Below are positions 6,412-15,473 of a stretch of DNA of 42,613 nucleotides, one piece after another. A program made the translations under genes and the position numbers. The stretch spans positions 1-42,613 of IMG/VR virus record IMGVR_UViG_3300033145_001808; one strand, written 5' to 3'. The notes under the pieces are model-generated. The model was not told where the DNA came from. It did no database searches and saw only the letters and a program-made list of their open reading frames with translations. Source of the DNA: a virus. The stretch's first letter is position 1, and every line of letters starts with the position of its first letter.

Positions 6412-7497
6412 TCACCTAATCGTAATAAGAGCTTCAATCCTCTTTTTTTCGCCTGGCAAAAGATTCTCAAAAGCCTTGGCTACAGTCGCCTCCAAAGGAT
6501 TACCTCTCATCGCTGTCCCTTTAAAATTGCTCGTCATCATCAAATCACCTACTGAAACTGGCCCCACAGCTTTGACTTTCACCCTGCCCGCAATTGCCAC
6601 GGGGGTAAAGCCTGCCTCAATGGCTTCCTCAATAGATTTATAGTTATCTCCTCCTAGACAGAATCCAAAAGTATCCGAGTGAACTCCTATTACTCTCTTA
6701 TCGTTTGCAAATGAGGATCTCTTCACCTTCCCTTCATCCCAAATTAGTACATCTCCAGGCTGCGTTTTTTCCGAGCAAGGCGTAAGTTCGGCAAGGTCAT
6801 TATAGACTGCTCTCCAGACCTTAGCATTGTCATCAATAATCGTGTAAGTATTGTCATCGGCAGCTATCTTCTTGACTAGCTTGCCCTTGGCCGTCTGGAT
6901 TTCCCCCGAGAGAACTGGAGCATCTGTGTGGCCTTCGGCTATTGCGGTAAAGTTAGCCTGGTTGGCATTCATTTTCTCGGAGGTCAAAAGTGAATTCTCA
7001 GCGTAACTCAGGGCAGTCCAGGTTGCCCTCACGAACTTAGGGCCCAATTCCTTAGCCAGAGCAAGATAACAATTCGGACAAACGACAGGCATAGTTCCTG
7101 CTCCCAGAGTCGAGAGTGAGGGCAAGTTAATCCAGCCAGGATAACCGACCCCGAATATTTTTTCTTTTTGGGAAACTCCACATCGGGTGCATCTAACTAC
7201 TCTGGGCTCCTTCACGGTAATTTTTTTGCCGATTCTAGTTAAACATTTGGGACAAACTTCAGGAGCTTTTCCTTGAAGATCAAAAGCCAGAGGCAAAATG
7301 GCCCAGCCAAAGAAGGCTACCCCTGAGGACTCCTCGACTTTATGCTTCCCGCAAAATGCACAGTCCACAGATCTTTTGGGCTTAATATATTTGCCTTTCT
7401 CTTTCACCAAGTTCCAGACTGGCTTGCCGCCCTTAAGGCAAAACTTAACTCCTCTTTCCTCCCATTTCTCTACAATTAATCTCTCAATTACAGTCAT
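6412..7497 (-). CDS. Tail fibre protein with zinc ribbons and G2-type C-terminal domain
   Basis: 361 residues. The N-terminal half has four CxxC pairs (CAFC, CPKC, CTRC, CPNC), forming two probable zinc ribbons at about residues 46-90 and 105-150. WTALSYAENSLLTSEKMNANQ at about 178-198 is a short module common in phage fibre proteins. The C-terminus (GDVLIWDEG, RVIGVHSDTFG, VAIAGRVKVKAVG, VGDLMMTSNFKGTAMRG) resembles the peptidase G2-like or intramolecular-chaperone domain at the end of fibres and spikes. It probably contributes to host recognition. A strong TTAGGAG site precedes ATG 7497. Zinc ribbons in a fibre are unusual. Confidence 0.7.
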   Translation of the reverse strand: MTVIERLIVEKWEERGVKFCLKGGKPVWNLVKEKGKYIKPKRSVDCAFCGKHKVEESSGVAFFGWAILPLAFDLQGKAPEVCPKCLTRIGKKITVKEPRVVRCTRCGVSQKEKIFGVGYPGWINLPSLSTLGAGTMPVVCPNCYLALAKELGPKFVRATWTALSYAENSLLTSEKMNANQANFTAIAEGHTDAPVLSGEIQTAKGKLVKKIAADDNTYTIIDDNAKVWRAVYNDLAELTPCSEKTQPGDVLIWDEGKVKRSSFANDKRVIGVHSDTFGFCLGGDNYKSIEEAIEAGFTPVAIAGRVKVKAVGPVSVGDLMMTSNFKGTAMRGNPLEATVAKAFENLLPGEKKRIEALITIR

Positions 7498-7508
7498 TTA
7501 ATCATCTC

Positions 7509-7724
7509 CTAAGCAGCTAGGTTTGCCATAGCCTGCCAAGTGCCTGGTTCCCCTGCTACCACGCACACCCATCCGGGAGGCCCGCCTGCTGAAGGCTCTA
7601 TATTCCAAACCACGTCACCCCTCGCCCACGTCCCGGTAACAGGGGCAGCAGTGCCGTAAGCAGTGGGGAATTTCTTATGGTGAACGTTGGGATCTTTTAC
7701 ATGTGATTCTCCGTCAAATGGCAT
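7509..7724 (-). CDS. Small tail fibre-associated module
   Basis: 71 residues. The C-terminal part (TGTWARGDVVWN, then SAGGPPGWVCVVAGEPGTW) has the beta-rich, glycine- and tryptophan-rich look of modules at the ends of phage fibres or of small virion proteins beside them. It lies between the baseplate protein and the fibre protein with its own AGGAG site. It is probably a minor virion component; specific function unknown. Confidence 0.65.
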   Translation of the reverse strand: MPFDGESHVKDPNVHHKKFPTAYGTAAPVTGTWARGDVVWNIEPSAGGPPGWVCVVAGEPGTWQAMANLAA

Positions 7725-7734
7725 TTTTCAGCTC

Positions 7735-10107
7735 CTACAAAATTGGATTATAATCTTGGTCTAAAATTCCCCAATAAGGGTCATCCAAAACAAACGCCGC
7801 AATCTGCTCGTCGCTAATATCCCTGCAAACAAAGCAAACCAAACCCTGGGCTATATCAATATTCTGAATATCTATAATCCTGGCATAGACAGCCCCCCAA
7901 TCCTTCAAAGCCTCCTCGACTAGAATCGTGTCTCCTAAACTCAGGAAAATACCACATAAAGTTGAGGTTATGGTCAATAGAGTTAGGGGTTGCTTGTTTT
8001 TGTCGACTGTCCTGTCGGCATACTCCGTCGCACTGTCAAGGTCTGCGTGCCAAACGGTTTTGTCCTCCTCTACGTCGGAAAAGGTCCCGAAGTCCGTTTT
8101 ACTGGCTTCATCCTCCGCCAGATAACTACCCGCCCATTCATCAATATCAGGATTATATCCGTATCTACATCGAAAATGGTTAATCAGATTTTCCTTGGTT
8201 ATTGAGGCGTCTATCTCCAGACAATTGCTTCTGTTATACCTCGGCAAAATGCCAGGGGTGAAGGGAGGAATAGGTCTTTTAAACTTAAATTTCCCCTCTC
8301 CCCCAATCCAGATGTAGCTGTTCGTTAGATTAGCAATCATCAAAAGAGCGTTAGTAATATAGTGACCAGTGAATCTTGCCTGCAGGGAATATTTCAATGT
8401 ATCGCAATCAGTCTTATAGCTATTCCAGCTTGTATAATCAATGTCTGTGTTATCTGTGCTTGCCGTATCATCCAGCCCGCCGTGAGTCGTGAGGAGATCC
8501 CAGGCCAGGTCTGCGGGATTCTGCGGCGTTAAATACTCAACAGGATTCTCACCATTGCCGAGCTTTTTCTTCAGGGTGCTTACCATTTTATCTCGGACTT
8601 TTAGGATAGCTTCTGCCTCGGCATAGGAGACATCTTCAACTTTGCCTGTGAATAGTGCTTTTTCGTTGCTAACACCGTGCTCAGCAGCAAGCTTTATTCC
8701 AATTTGAGAGATATTGCCAATCTCCGTTCTGTCAGCCAAAAATAGATTCCAAATCTGGCTGATGTTAGAAAGAGTGGCAGTACCCGCTCCTGAGGTTAAA
8801 TCAGCCGACCTTGTTATAGTAGACACATCATTTAAGTAGCTGGTATAATCTACGCCTTTATATTTCAGCCAGATAGTAGCTTTCACAAGCTGTTTGGAAA
8901 GCCTTGCCTCGAATGAAGCATCATCGAGGAGCATATCAGTCACATCTTCCAATAGCCCCAAGGATTCCTCTAAAGTCAAAGCTCTATCAAGGGTAGGGAG
9001 GGACTCTAATAAGCCTAAAGACTCAGTAAGAAGAGCGCTAATAGCGACTGTCTCATCTTCTTTTAAGGCTAGGCTTTCCTCTAAGACTAAGCCTCTATCT
9101 AGGCTAGGCAGGCTTTCCAGTAGGGCTAAATTTTCTTCTAAAGGTTCTAGGGCTCTAGTTAAACTAGGCAGACTTTCCAGCAAGCCTAGAGATTCTGTCA
9201 AAGCTACAGCAGAATCGGCAAACATATTGTCTATATAAAAGGTATTATCACTGTCGGCATTGACGATAGTGACAATAATCCTATCAATTGCGTCCTTATT
9301 AGTAGTAGCTATTCCTGATAGCTCTACTACCTGCCAAGCATTTGCCGATGTGATGTTAGGAGTGACTTCCGATGTCACCCCGCCTGAATCCCTGAAACCG
9401 ATTTTGATATTACTCCCTGTTCGGGAAGCTCTTATGTAAAATCTAATAAAAGGTTGCCCTGTTAAATCTATAGTCGGTGAGACTGTGCGAGTGAGGGTGT
9501 CGTTGAGGGAATCAGTTGCTTTGGCAAACCCTTTTAGGGAATAAGAGCCTTGTTGTTTGATAGTGGATTCGGAGTAGCATTGAAGGTTAATTTCCATCAT
9601 CTCCATTTCAGTAATAACAACCTTTTGTGCAGTGTCATCAGGAGTGGAGTGCGTTACATATATTCTATAGTAACGATAAGCCGTAGAGTTTGAAAATGTA
9701 AAAGATTTTATTTCATCATTAGGACTCCAAGAAATACCCGATTGTGTATCTAAAACATCCCAATCGATATCATTATTTGAGCCCTCAAAAGTCCAAGCAG
9801 TAGGGTGATGGGTTGCTACATCTATGGCAGATTGAAACCTATATTTTGATACAATTTTCTCATTTCCGGCCCCTAAGTCATATTTCAGCCAGATAGGATT
9901 ATTGCCTGCCCATTCTCCCCGCCATCTATCATTTGGATTAACAGTATCCCAAACATCGTCGAAAGCCCCTGAAGCTGGCTCATTTTCCTGATTCGCTGAA
10001 GCTGTTCCGCCCGTGCATATATCACTTCCATAATCATCACTATTCACATAAGCCGCCTGAGCATCGGCATCCGTTGAATATTCACAGTAATCAAGTTCTA
10101 CTGGCAT
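7735..10107 (-). CDS. Baseplate/tail protein with carbohydrate-binding domains and a Leu-Glu repeat linker
   Basis: 790 residues in four parts. Residues about 50-180 look like a discoidin/CBM32-type sandwich (IWLKYDLGAG, WTFEGSNNDIDWDVLD, YRYYRIYV). Residues about 180-300 look like a second carbohydrate-binding sandwich (FIRFYIRAS, WQVVELSG, FYIDNMF). Residues about 305-395 are repeats of the type ESLGLLESLPSL. The remaining 390 residues resemble a tail hub or baseplate protein (ATIWLKYKGVDYTSYL, LFTGKVEDVSY, AEYADRTV-like segments). It would join tail tip to host glycans. The order, binding domains before hub domain, is uncommon. A clear AAGGAG site precedes ATG 10107. Confidence 0.75.
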   Translation of the reverse strand: MPVELDYCEYSTDADAQAAYVNSDDYGSDICTGGTASANQENEPASGAFDDVWDTVNPNDRWRGEWAGNNPIWLKYDLGAGNEKIVSKYRFQSAIDVATHHPTAWTFEGSNNDIDWDVLDTQSGISWSPNDEIKSFTFSNSTAYRYYRIYVTHSTPDDTAQKVVITEMEMMEINLQCYSESTIKQQGSYSLKGFAKATDSLNDTLTRTVSPTIDLTGQPFIRFYIRASRTGSNIKIGFRDSGGVTSEVTPNITSANAWQVVELSGIATTNKDAIDRIIVTIVNADSDNTFYIDNMFADSAVALTESLGLLESLPSLTRALEPLEENLALLESLPSLDRGLVLEESLALKEDETVAISALLTESLGLLESLPTLDRALTLEESLGLLEDVTDMLLDDASFEARLSKQLVKATIWLKYKGVDYTSYLNDVSTITRSADLTSGAGTATLSNISQIWNLFLADRTEIGNISQIGIKLAAEHGVSNEKALFTGKVEDVSYAEAEAILKVRDKMVSTLKKKLGNGENPVEYLTPQNPADLAWDLLTTHGGLDDTASTDNTDIDYTSWNSYKTDCDTLKYSLQARFTGHYITNALLMIANLTNSYIWIGGEGKFKFKRPIPPFTPGILPRYNRSNCLEIDASITKENLINHFRCRYGYNPDIDEWAGSYLAEDEASKTDFGTFSDVEEDKTVWHADLDSATEYADRTVDKNKQPLTLLTITSTLCGIFLSLGDTILVEEALKDWGAVYARIIDIQNIDIAQGLVCFVCRDISDEQIAAFVLDDPYWGILDQDYNPIL
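8940..9212 (-). repeat. In-frame repeats encoding ESLGLLESLPSL units
   Basis: Within the baseplate gene, near-identical DNA units of roughly 20 codons recur. They encode variants of ESLGLLESLPSL followed by a basic residue and RAL or RGL, then LEE. At least three full copies and two shorter ones are visible. The units would form an amphipathic helical linker between the glycan-binding domains and the hub. Copy number could change by recombination, altering linker length. Confidence 0.75.
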
Positions 10108-10128
10108 CTTTTCTCCTTAAAACCCGCT

Positions 10129-10959
10129 CTAGCTTCCCTGCATGCACGTGATTTTAACAGTGAAAGTCAAAGTCTCCCCAGTCCCCAGCGTGATGGCGTC
10201 GTAGGTAAACCTGCACAGGCACTTACTGGCGTGGGCCGCTGCCGACTGGCAGATTACTAGCTCCTTGTAGATGTGGTCTGTCAGGTCTCCGTAAGAGAAA
10301 GTATTTACCCACACAGTCTTATAGCTGGCCTCATAAGTTGGGGTTACATCGTCGTAGTGAACGTTTCCCCATATCCACGATTGAGTCCCTTTTGGCTGAG
10401 TAGTAATACTGGTATAAGCAGAAACCCTTGCTCTAATCCAGTAAGCATTAATTGCTTCTATTGTGGTTTTTGCCCAGTTGCTAGGAAGAGTGAAAGTCAC
10501 CTCGTGGTCGCCTGCTGTGGCTCTAAAATGAGTTGTTCCATCTGTAACGCCACTCAACGCTGTCCATGCGCTCCCATTCCAATATTCCCACGTAATTGTC
10601 CATACTCCAGCTCCTGCTGTCCCAATCTTTAGTTTTAACTTACTAAACATCTCGGTAGCGTGTCCAAAATAATAAGCATCACCTACCGCTGGGACTGCGG
10701 GTAAAAGCGTCATATCGTTTATCGTGGCATCATTAGCTGCCGTAGTCTCGTCGGTTTGGACTCCTCCATCATCTGCTACTGCTCCCCCCATTGCTACGTA
10801 GCTACCCCCCAGAAGGTCGTGCTGGGTGGCGGCTGCCGCCGTGTCGCTGTTGCCTGCTCCCATCCCCTTGTAATTAGCTACTGTGGGGGAGACATCCCCT
10901 AGTAGTCGAGCTACATTTTGAAGAGCATCATTGAGGATTTTACTTGAAATTTTAGCCAA
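10129..10959 (-). CDS. Virion tail-tip or fibre protein
   Basis: 276 residues. The middle section (AYYFGHATEMFSKLKLKIG, WTITWEYWNGSAWTALSG, YWIRARVSAY) is a beta domain typical of baseplate and fibre proteins in many phages. The N-terminus (MAKISSKILNDALQNVARLLG) is helical. The C-terminal 90 residues are a second beta domain. The start is TTG 10959 behind an AGGAGG site; no ATG alternative fits as well. It sits between the tail-tip genes and the glycan-binding baseplate protein. Confidence 0.65.
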   Translation of the reverse strand: MAKISSKILNDALQNVARLLGDVSPTVANYKGMGAGNSDTAAAATQHDLLGGSYVAMGGAVADDGGVQTDETTAANDATINDMTLLPAVPAVGDAYYFGHATEMFSKLKLKIGTAGAGVWTITWEYWNGSAWTALSGVTDGTTHFRATAGDHEVTFTLPSNWAKTTIEAINAYWIRARVSAYTSITTQPKGTQSWIWGNVHYDDVTPTYEASYKTVWVNTFSYGDLTDHIYKELVICQSAAAHASKCLCRFTYDAITLGTGETLTFTVKITCMQGS

Positions 10960-10997
10960 TTTCCTCTACCTCCTTAATTTTTATTTTAAAAGCAGAG

Positions 10998-11255
10998 TTA
11001 TTCCTTCTTCCAATTATATTTATCTTTTATTTTTCCGTTACCAGTGCTTTTAAATCGTTGAATACTCAAGATTTCTCCCTTTGCATTTTTTTTTACAGCC
11101 TCAAATTCCATTTCCCCAATTCCCATTTTGCTTTGAAGGTCTTTTTTGAGAGATTGCTTTTTAAGTAACATCTCCCCTATTTTCTTAATCCTTAAATAAG
11201 CCTCAGCCCAAAGCTTAAACAGAATCATAAATTCATCGTCAGTAAAATCAGGCAT
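10998..11255 (-). CDS. Small hypothetical tail-region protein
   Basis: 85 residues, charged and probably helical, with the segment LWAEAYLRIKKIGEMLLKK. No recognised domain. GGGAGA precedes ATG 11255, one base after the distal-tail-like gene. Its place in the tail operon suggests an assembly or minor structural role. Confidence 0.7.
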   Translation of the reverse strand: MPDFTDDEFMILFKLWAEAYLRIKKIGEMLLKKQSLKKDLQSKMGIGEMEFEAVKKNAKGEILSIQRFKSTGNGKIKDKYNWKKE

Positions 11256-11256
11256 C

Positions 11257-11619
11257 CTATTTCTCCCTCAAAATTAGTGTGCCGTAGTATTTATCCTGCC
11301 ATTCCATTGTCATCATCTGGAGGGGTTGAGTTTCGTTAATTATAACTACGGTAACGTAGCTGCTGGGATTATTTTCGTAATCGTAATAGTATTTAAGTTC
11401 CGTCATGTCCTGCCACCACTCATTAAACTGGTCGGCGTCGGTCTTTTCAATAGCTATAACAGGCACTTCATCCCGCCTTTTATTACCCCATTCATACACA
11501 TATAAAGAGCCATCGAGGGTTTTATGAGTAGTCCGCCTTCGGCTCTCTGGGACTTCGTATCCTTCTATGGGGTCGAAATCAACATCTGTCACCCCGTCAC
11601 TTAGCCGCATTTTAGCCAT
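11257..11619 (-). CDS. Small distal tail component
   Basis: 120 residues, beta-rich: MRLSDGVTDVDFDP, SLYVYEWGNKRRDEVPVIAIE, YYYDYENNPSSYVTVVIINE and a C-terminal YYGTLILREK. The position directly after the tape measure gene and the pattern of a tail-tube-related fold suggest a distal tail or tail-tip adaptor. The ATG overlaps the tape measure stop (TAATG), so translation is coupled. Confidence 0.65.
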   Translation of the reverse strand: MAKMRLSDGVTDVDFDPIEGYEVPESRRRTTHKTLDGSLYVYEWGNKRRDEVPVIAIEKTDADQFNEWWQDMTELKYYYDYENNPSSYVTVVIINETQPLQMMTMEWQDKYYGTLILREK

Positions 11620-14600
11620 TATTTCGCCTTCCTAACTCCCACAAGATCCCTGGAGAATATACCCATTCGCACTGATTCCTTGATGGCTGGGACAAATTTC
11701 TTCTGGAAGACCCTCTCTATTTTCTCTTGCGTTAGGGTTTCAAGGTCAACATTGGGGAATTCTGCTGTGATATTTATAGGACCAACATTCTGTTCTATTT
11801 TTGCCCCGCTTTCTCCTCGTCCCGCTCTCCATTCCCTCGCCTGAGAAGCAGTAAGAATTGCTTCTTTGGGGTGGACGATGACGGGCATGGTCCGGGGGAT
11901 GTAGGGGATGCCGATTTGGGCACGGGGGATGCTACCCTCTGTTCCATAACGTCCGATAATGTTAAAATAGCGGTTGCCTATGTCAGGGATGTTGGGCATA
12001 TGCAGGTTGCCGATTACGTCGAAGTCAACACGGCGAGGAATGTCCTCTATCGCTCTCTTGAGCGTATAGACTTCTGCTGTGAGATTCTCTGTTGCAGTTG
12101 ATGCTTGATTTGCCCACCAAAGCCAATCCCAAGGCCATTTCCACCCGCCTCCTAATTCATCTTTAACTTTCTTTACCGATTCATAGAACTCCTTGAAAGC
12201 TGGAATTATTTTTTCTGTTATTAATTCCCAAAGTCGCTTCATTGATTCCCAAGCTGCTAAGAAGGCAGCAATCAACAAGGCAATTTTGCCGAGGAGAACC
12301 ACTAGGGAAGTAGTTAAGCCTGCCACTGCTTTTGTAAGACTCTGAACAAATGTTATGATACCCGTGGCAATCCAAGCTAAAGTAGCTACTACAGCTTCCC
12401 AGATTTTGGCTATCAATTTTATTAGGGCAGGAATACCTTGTTCCCAGATTGCCTTTGCGAAACCTATAACCCATTCCGAGAGCTTCTGGGCTATAAGGTT
12501 GGCGATCGCAGCGGTGACGCTTTCGTTGATTACCCGGCCTAGCTCCTGGAATGCTTCTTTGGCGGTAATCGTCTTCTGGAGCCAGTCCTCGACCACTGAG
12601 GCAAAGCTGGATTTGAGAGACGAACAGAAGTCTTTCCAAGCAGTCTCTAATCTCTCAACTGCGTTTTCTCCAGCCTTTGCTAAACCTTCTAACTCTTCGA
12701 TAATAGCTTCAATTTGCTCTATAGTCAGATTTCCCCAGTCAATTGTTTGTTTTTTGTAGTCTTCATAGTATTTTTTTTGATCTTTTGTAAGAGAATCTAG
12801 GAGCTTCTTTCTTATTTTTTCCTCTTCGATAGCTGCCTTTTTATAATAGAGTACCTTAGCCGCTGCAATTCTTTTTGTGCTTGCTTTCTCTTCCTTTAAT
12901 AGAGCTTCTTGTTGTTTCCAACCTCTATCCAGTATTTGCTGTTTTGTATGGGTAGCATTGAACTCTATATCTTCTATCTCATTTTTGATTTTTTGTGTTA
13001 GCTTCTTTTCTTTATCCAAGGTCGCTTTAATAATTTCAAGCTCTTCTTTTTTCTTTTTCTTTCTATATGCAGTTTCCCAATCGGCAATTTGCTTGTTACT
13101 CCAGCCCGCTTTTTTATATGCTTTTTTCCTTGCCTCTATTTCTATCTCTAATAACTTAGTCTCATTTCCAAAAAGCGATGCCATTTCTTTCTGGTAATCA
13201 ACTTGAGCTTTTCCGATTTTATCATAGTAATCTTTGTAGAGATTGAATTTGGCTTTTGTAAGTATCTCAGTGAGATTTATTTCCTCACCAGCGAGCTTAG
13301 CCGTTGCTTCTATCCTAACTTTCTCGGCTTCCCAACGTTTATCCAGCTGCTCCTTCTCAGTATGAGTCAGCCTAAAGTACTCATTCTCGATTTTTTTAAT
13401 AGCCTCTTTGCTAGCTTCTACAACTCCCTCCCAGTATTCCTTGTATGCCTTTTTTAATTTCTCAACTTCTTCTTTAGTAAATTTTGTAAAATCTACAATT
13501 TGGCCTTCACGCTCTTCGTACCATTTTTTCTCTGCCTCTGTAAGTTCAAGATACGCACGTTTAGCAGGCTTAGTATCTACAGGAGGTATAATGGGAGGTA
13601 TGGGAGGTGGCTCAATCGGAGCTATGACCGGTGGCGGTATAACTGTCTCTGCCGCAGCAACTCCTATTGCCGTGAGCTTTTTCTCCAGAATTCCTTTGGC
13701 CTCATCCAGATTAACTCCTATAAGTTTTGGAATTTCTGTAACCGTGGCCTCAAATCCCTCAAGAAGGGGAGTCCAATCAGGAGCCTCAATCTCCTTCAGC
13801 CAGTTCTTGGGATTCAATTTCTTCCCAATATAAATAGCCCATTTCCCAATATTTCCCCCTAGGTTCTTGAGAATTCTACCAGCGGCACTAGCGACATCCC
13901 TAAAAACATTAGGAAACTCAACGCTGAACCAGCCGAGGAAGTTGCCAATATTCGCCCCAACCGCCTTAAAGACTCCTGCGACAACTTTTCCGAAGAACTC
14001 AAGATAAGCACCAGTTTTCTGAACACCCTTTCGGAATGTTTCGTTTTTTTTGTAGAAATATACGAACGCCACCGTAGCAGCTGCAATTGCTCCTGTAATC
14101 AGTCCAATGGGGCCTAACATAATATGAAAAGCTGCTCCTACTGCAGGCGCTATAGCAACTAAACCAGGTAAAATCATTAACAAACCACCCAGAGCTATCA
14201 AAAGGGGCCCAAGAACTGCCGCAAATTTGATTAATATTGAAGTGAGCTTGGGGTGCTCTTTTGACCACTCTGACATTGCCTTCACAATATCAGTAACTTT
14301 TTTAATCAGGGGAACTATCATTGGTAAAAGTCTATCGCCTATTTCCTGAGCTAAAACTTCTATTTGTATTTTTGCCTGTTGGAAAGCAAATCCAGCTTTA
14401 TTTATTCCTTCTGTTTGCTCCTTAAATGCTACATCAGTAAGACCTATTGAATCTCTCATTTTAGCAAGTTTTTCGGTATATACATCAGACTGTGCTCCAG
14501 TTAAAGCTAATGCTAATGTTTGACCTTCTATTTGGGAGATATATTTTTGTAATGGTATTCCTGATTTTTCAGCTGCTTCAGTAACAATCTTAAGTGCTCC

Positions 14601-15419
14601 GCTTAATCCCTTTTCTTTAAGCATAGCCTCTCCGCTCTTATACCCCATATCTGCTATAAGTTCAGCCATATCCTTAGTCGGGGCCATCAAAGATTGGAAT
14701 ATTCCTCTTAACTGTGTTGATACTTCAGCTGCTTTACCAGTAACTCCTGTCGCTGTTGCCATTACAGCAAATAATTCTTCCTCTTCCACTCCCAATTTGG
14801 CAGCTAATGGAATTGCTTTCCCAATACTTGCAGCGAGTTCGGGGAATGCAGTCTGTCCTAATGTAACTGTCTGAAAAGCGAGATCGCTGGCCTTTTTAAC
14901 AGCTTCTTTAGATGTATCACCGTATCCCTTTGTAACAGCAGATAAAAGGTTAATTGCCTCTGTGGTAGTTGCCACACCTGCTGTAGCTGCCTTAGCTGAC
15001 ATTTTAAGAATATCAACTGTGTCGGCAGTATCACCAAAAGCGGATATAACTTGATATGCGCCTTGGGCCAAGTCCGCCGTGTCCTTTCCAACCTCCACAG
15101 CCATCGTCCTGATTGCTCCTTTGAGCTCGTTTACCCGCTCGGTGCTACGTGGGATCAGGGTAGCTATATTGGCTATTTCCTTGTTAAAATCAATTGATGA
15201 CTTTATCGCTAGGCCCAATGCTGCCGTGATAGCTCCGCCAGCAGCAGCCATGCCTATACCTACTTTTCTGAAAGTGGGAGCTAAAGCCTGGAATTTAGCC
15301 TGCATCTTATTAACAGACTTTTCAGTTAGCACTCTAGCTGACTTCAATTCAGACTCGAACTTGGCCATTTTGGCATGAAGTTCAACATAGGCTTCGCCAA
15401 TTTTACTTCCCACTGCCAT
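11619..15419 (-). CDS. Tail tape measure protein (TP901 type)
   Basis: 1266 residues. The first 350 residues match the TP901 tape-measure core: SSIDFNKEIANIATLIPRST, TMAVEVGKDTADLAQGAYQV, AAKAATAGVATTTEAINLL and GVTGKAAEVSTQLRGIFQSL. Hydrophobic segments follow at about 395-455 (FAAVLGPLLIALGGLLMILP and further). A long lysine/glutamate-rich coiled coil lies at about 640-900, more hydrophobic segments at about 960-1060, and a small C-terminal domain ends the protein. By the usual rule of about 0.15 nm per residue the tail would be near 190 nm. A good GGAGAG site precedes ATG 15419. Confidence 0.95.
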   Translation of the reverse strand: MAVGSKIGEAYVELHAKMAKFESELKSARVLTEKSVNKMQAKFQALAPTFRKVGIGMAAAGGAITAALGLAIKSSIDFNKEIANIATLIPRSTERVNELKGAIRTMAVEVGKDTADLAQGAYQVISAFGDTADTVDILKMSAKAATAGVATTTEAINLLSAVTKGYGDTSKEAVKKASDLAFQTVTLGQTAFPELAASIGKAIPLAAKLGVEEEELFAVMATATGVTGKAAEVSTQLRGIFQSLMAPTKDMAELIADMGYKSGEAMLKEKGLSGALKIVTEAAEKSGIPLQKYISQIEGQTLALALTGAQSDVYTEKLAKMRDSIGLTDVAFKEQTEGINKAGFAFQQAKIQIEVLAQEIGDRLLPMIVPLIKKVTDIVKAMSEWSKEHPKLTSILIKFAAVLGPLLIALGGLLMILPGLVAIAPAVGAAFHIMLGPIGLITGAIAAATVAFVYFYKKNETFRKGVQKTGAYLEFFGKVVAGVFKAVGANIGNFLGWFSVEFPNVFRDVASAAGRILKNLGGNIGKWAIYIGKKLNPKNWLKEIEAPDWTPLLEGFEATVTEIPKLIGVNLDEAKGILEKKLTAIGVAAAETVIPPPVIAPIEPPPIPPIIPPVDTKPAKRAYLELTEAEKKWYEEREGQIVDFTKFTKEEVEKLKKAYKEYWEGVVEASKEAIKKIENEYFRLTHTEKEQLDKRWEAEKVRIEATAKLAGEEINLTEILTKAKFNLYKDYYDKIGKAQVDYQKEMASLFGNETKLLEIEIEARKKAYKKAGWSNKQIADWETAYRKKKKKEELEIIKATLDKEKKLTQKIKNEIEDIEFNATHTKQQILDRGWKQQEALLKEEKASTKRIAAAKVLYYKKAAIEEEKIRKKLLDSLTKDQKKYYEDYKKQTIDWGNLTIEQIEAIIEELEGLAKAGENAVERLETAWKDFCSSLKSSFASVVEDWLQKTITAKEAFQELGRVINESVTAAIANLIAQKLSEWVIGFAKAIWEQGIPALIKLIAKIWEAVVATLAWIATGIITFVQSLTKAVAGLTTSLVVLLGKIALLIAAFLAAWESMKRLWELITEKIIPAFKEFYESVKKVKDELGGGWKWPWDWLWWANQASTATENLTAEVYTLKRAIEDIPRRVDFDVIGNLHMPNIPDIGNRYFNIIGRYGTEGSIPRAQIGIPYIPRTMPVIVHPKEAILTASQAREWRAGRGESGAKIEQNVGPINITAEFPNVDLETLTQEKIERVFQKKFVPAIKESVRMGIFSRDLVGVRKAK

Positions 15420-15473
15420 TATAAATCTCTCCTATGACCTCGAATTCCTAATTCAAAAAACACTTTAGCTCTT

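Noticed and set aside
8940-9212. CRISPR-like array
   Set aside because: The repeats are in frame, coding, contiguous and without spacers.
8894-9238. Plus-strand serine-rich reading frame
   Set aside because: It is the complement of the Leu-Glu repeats in the baseplate gene; no start signal.
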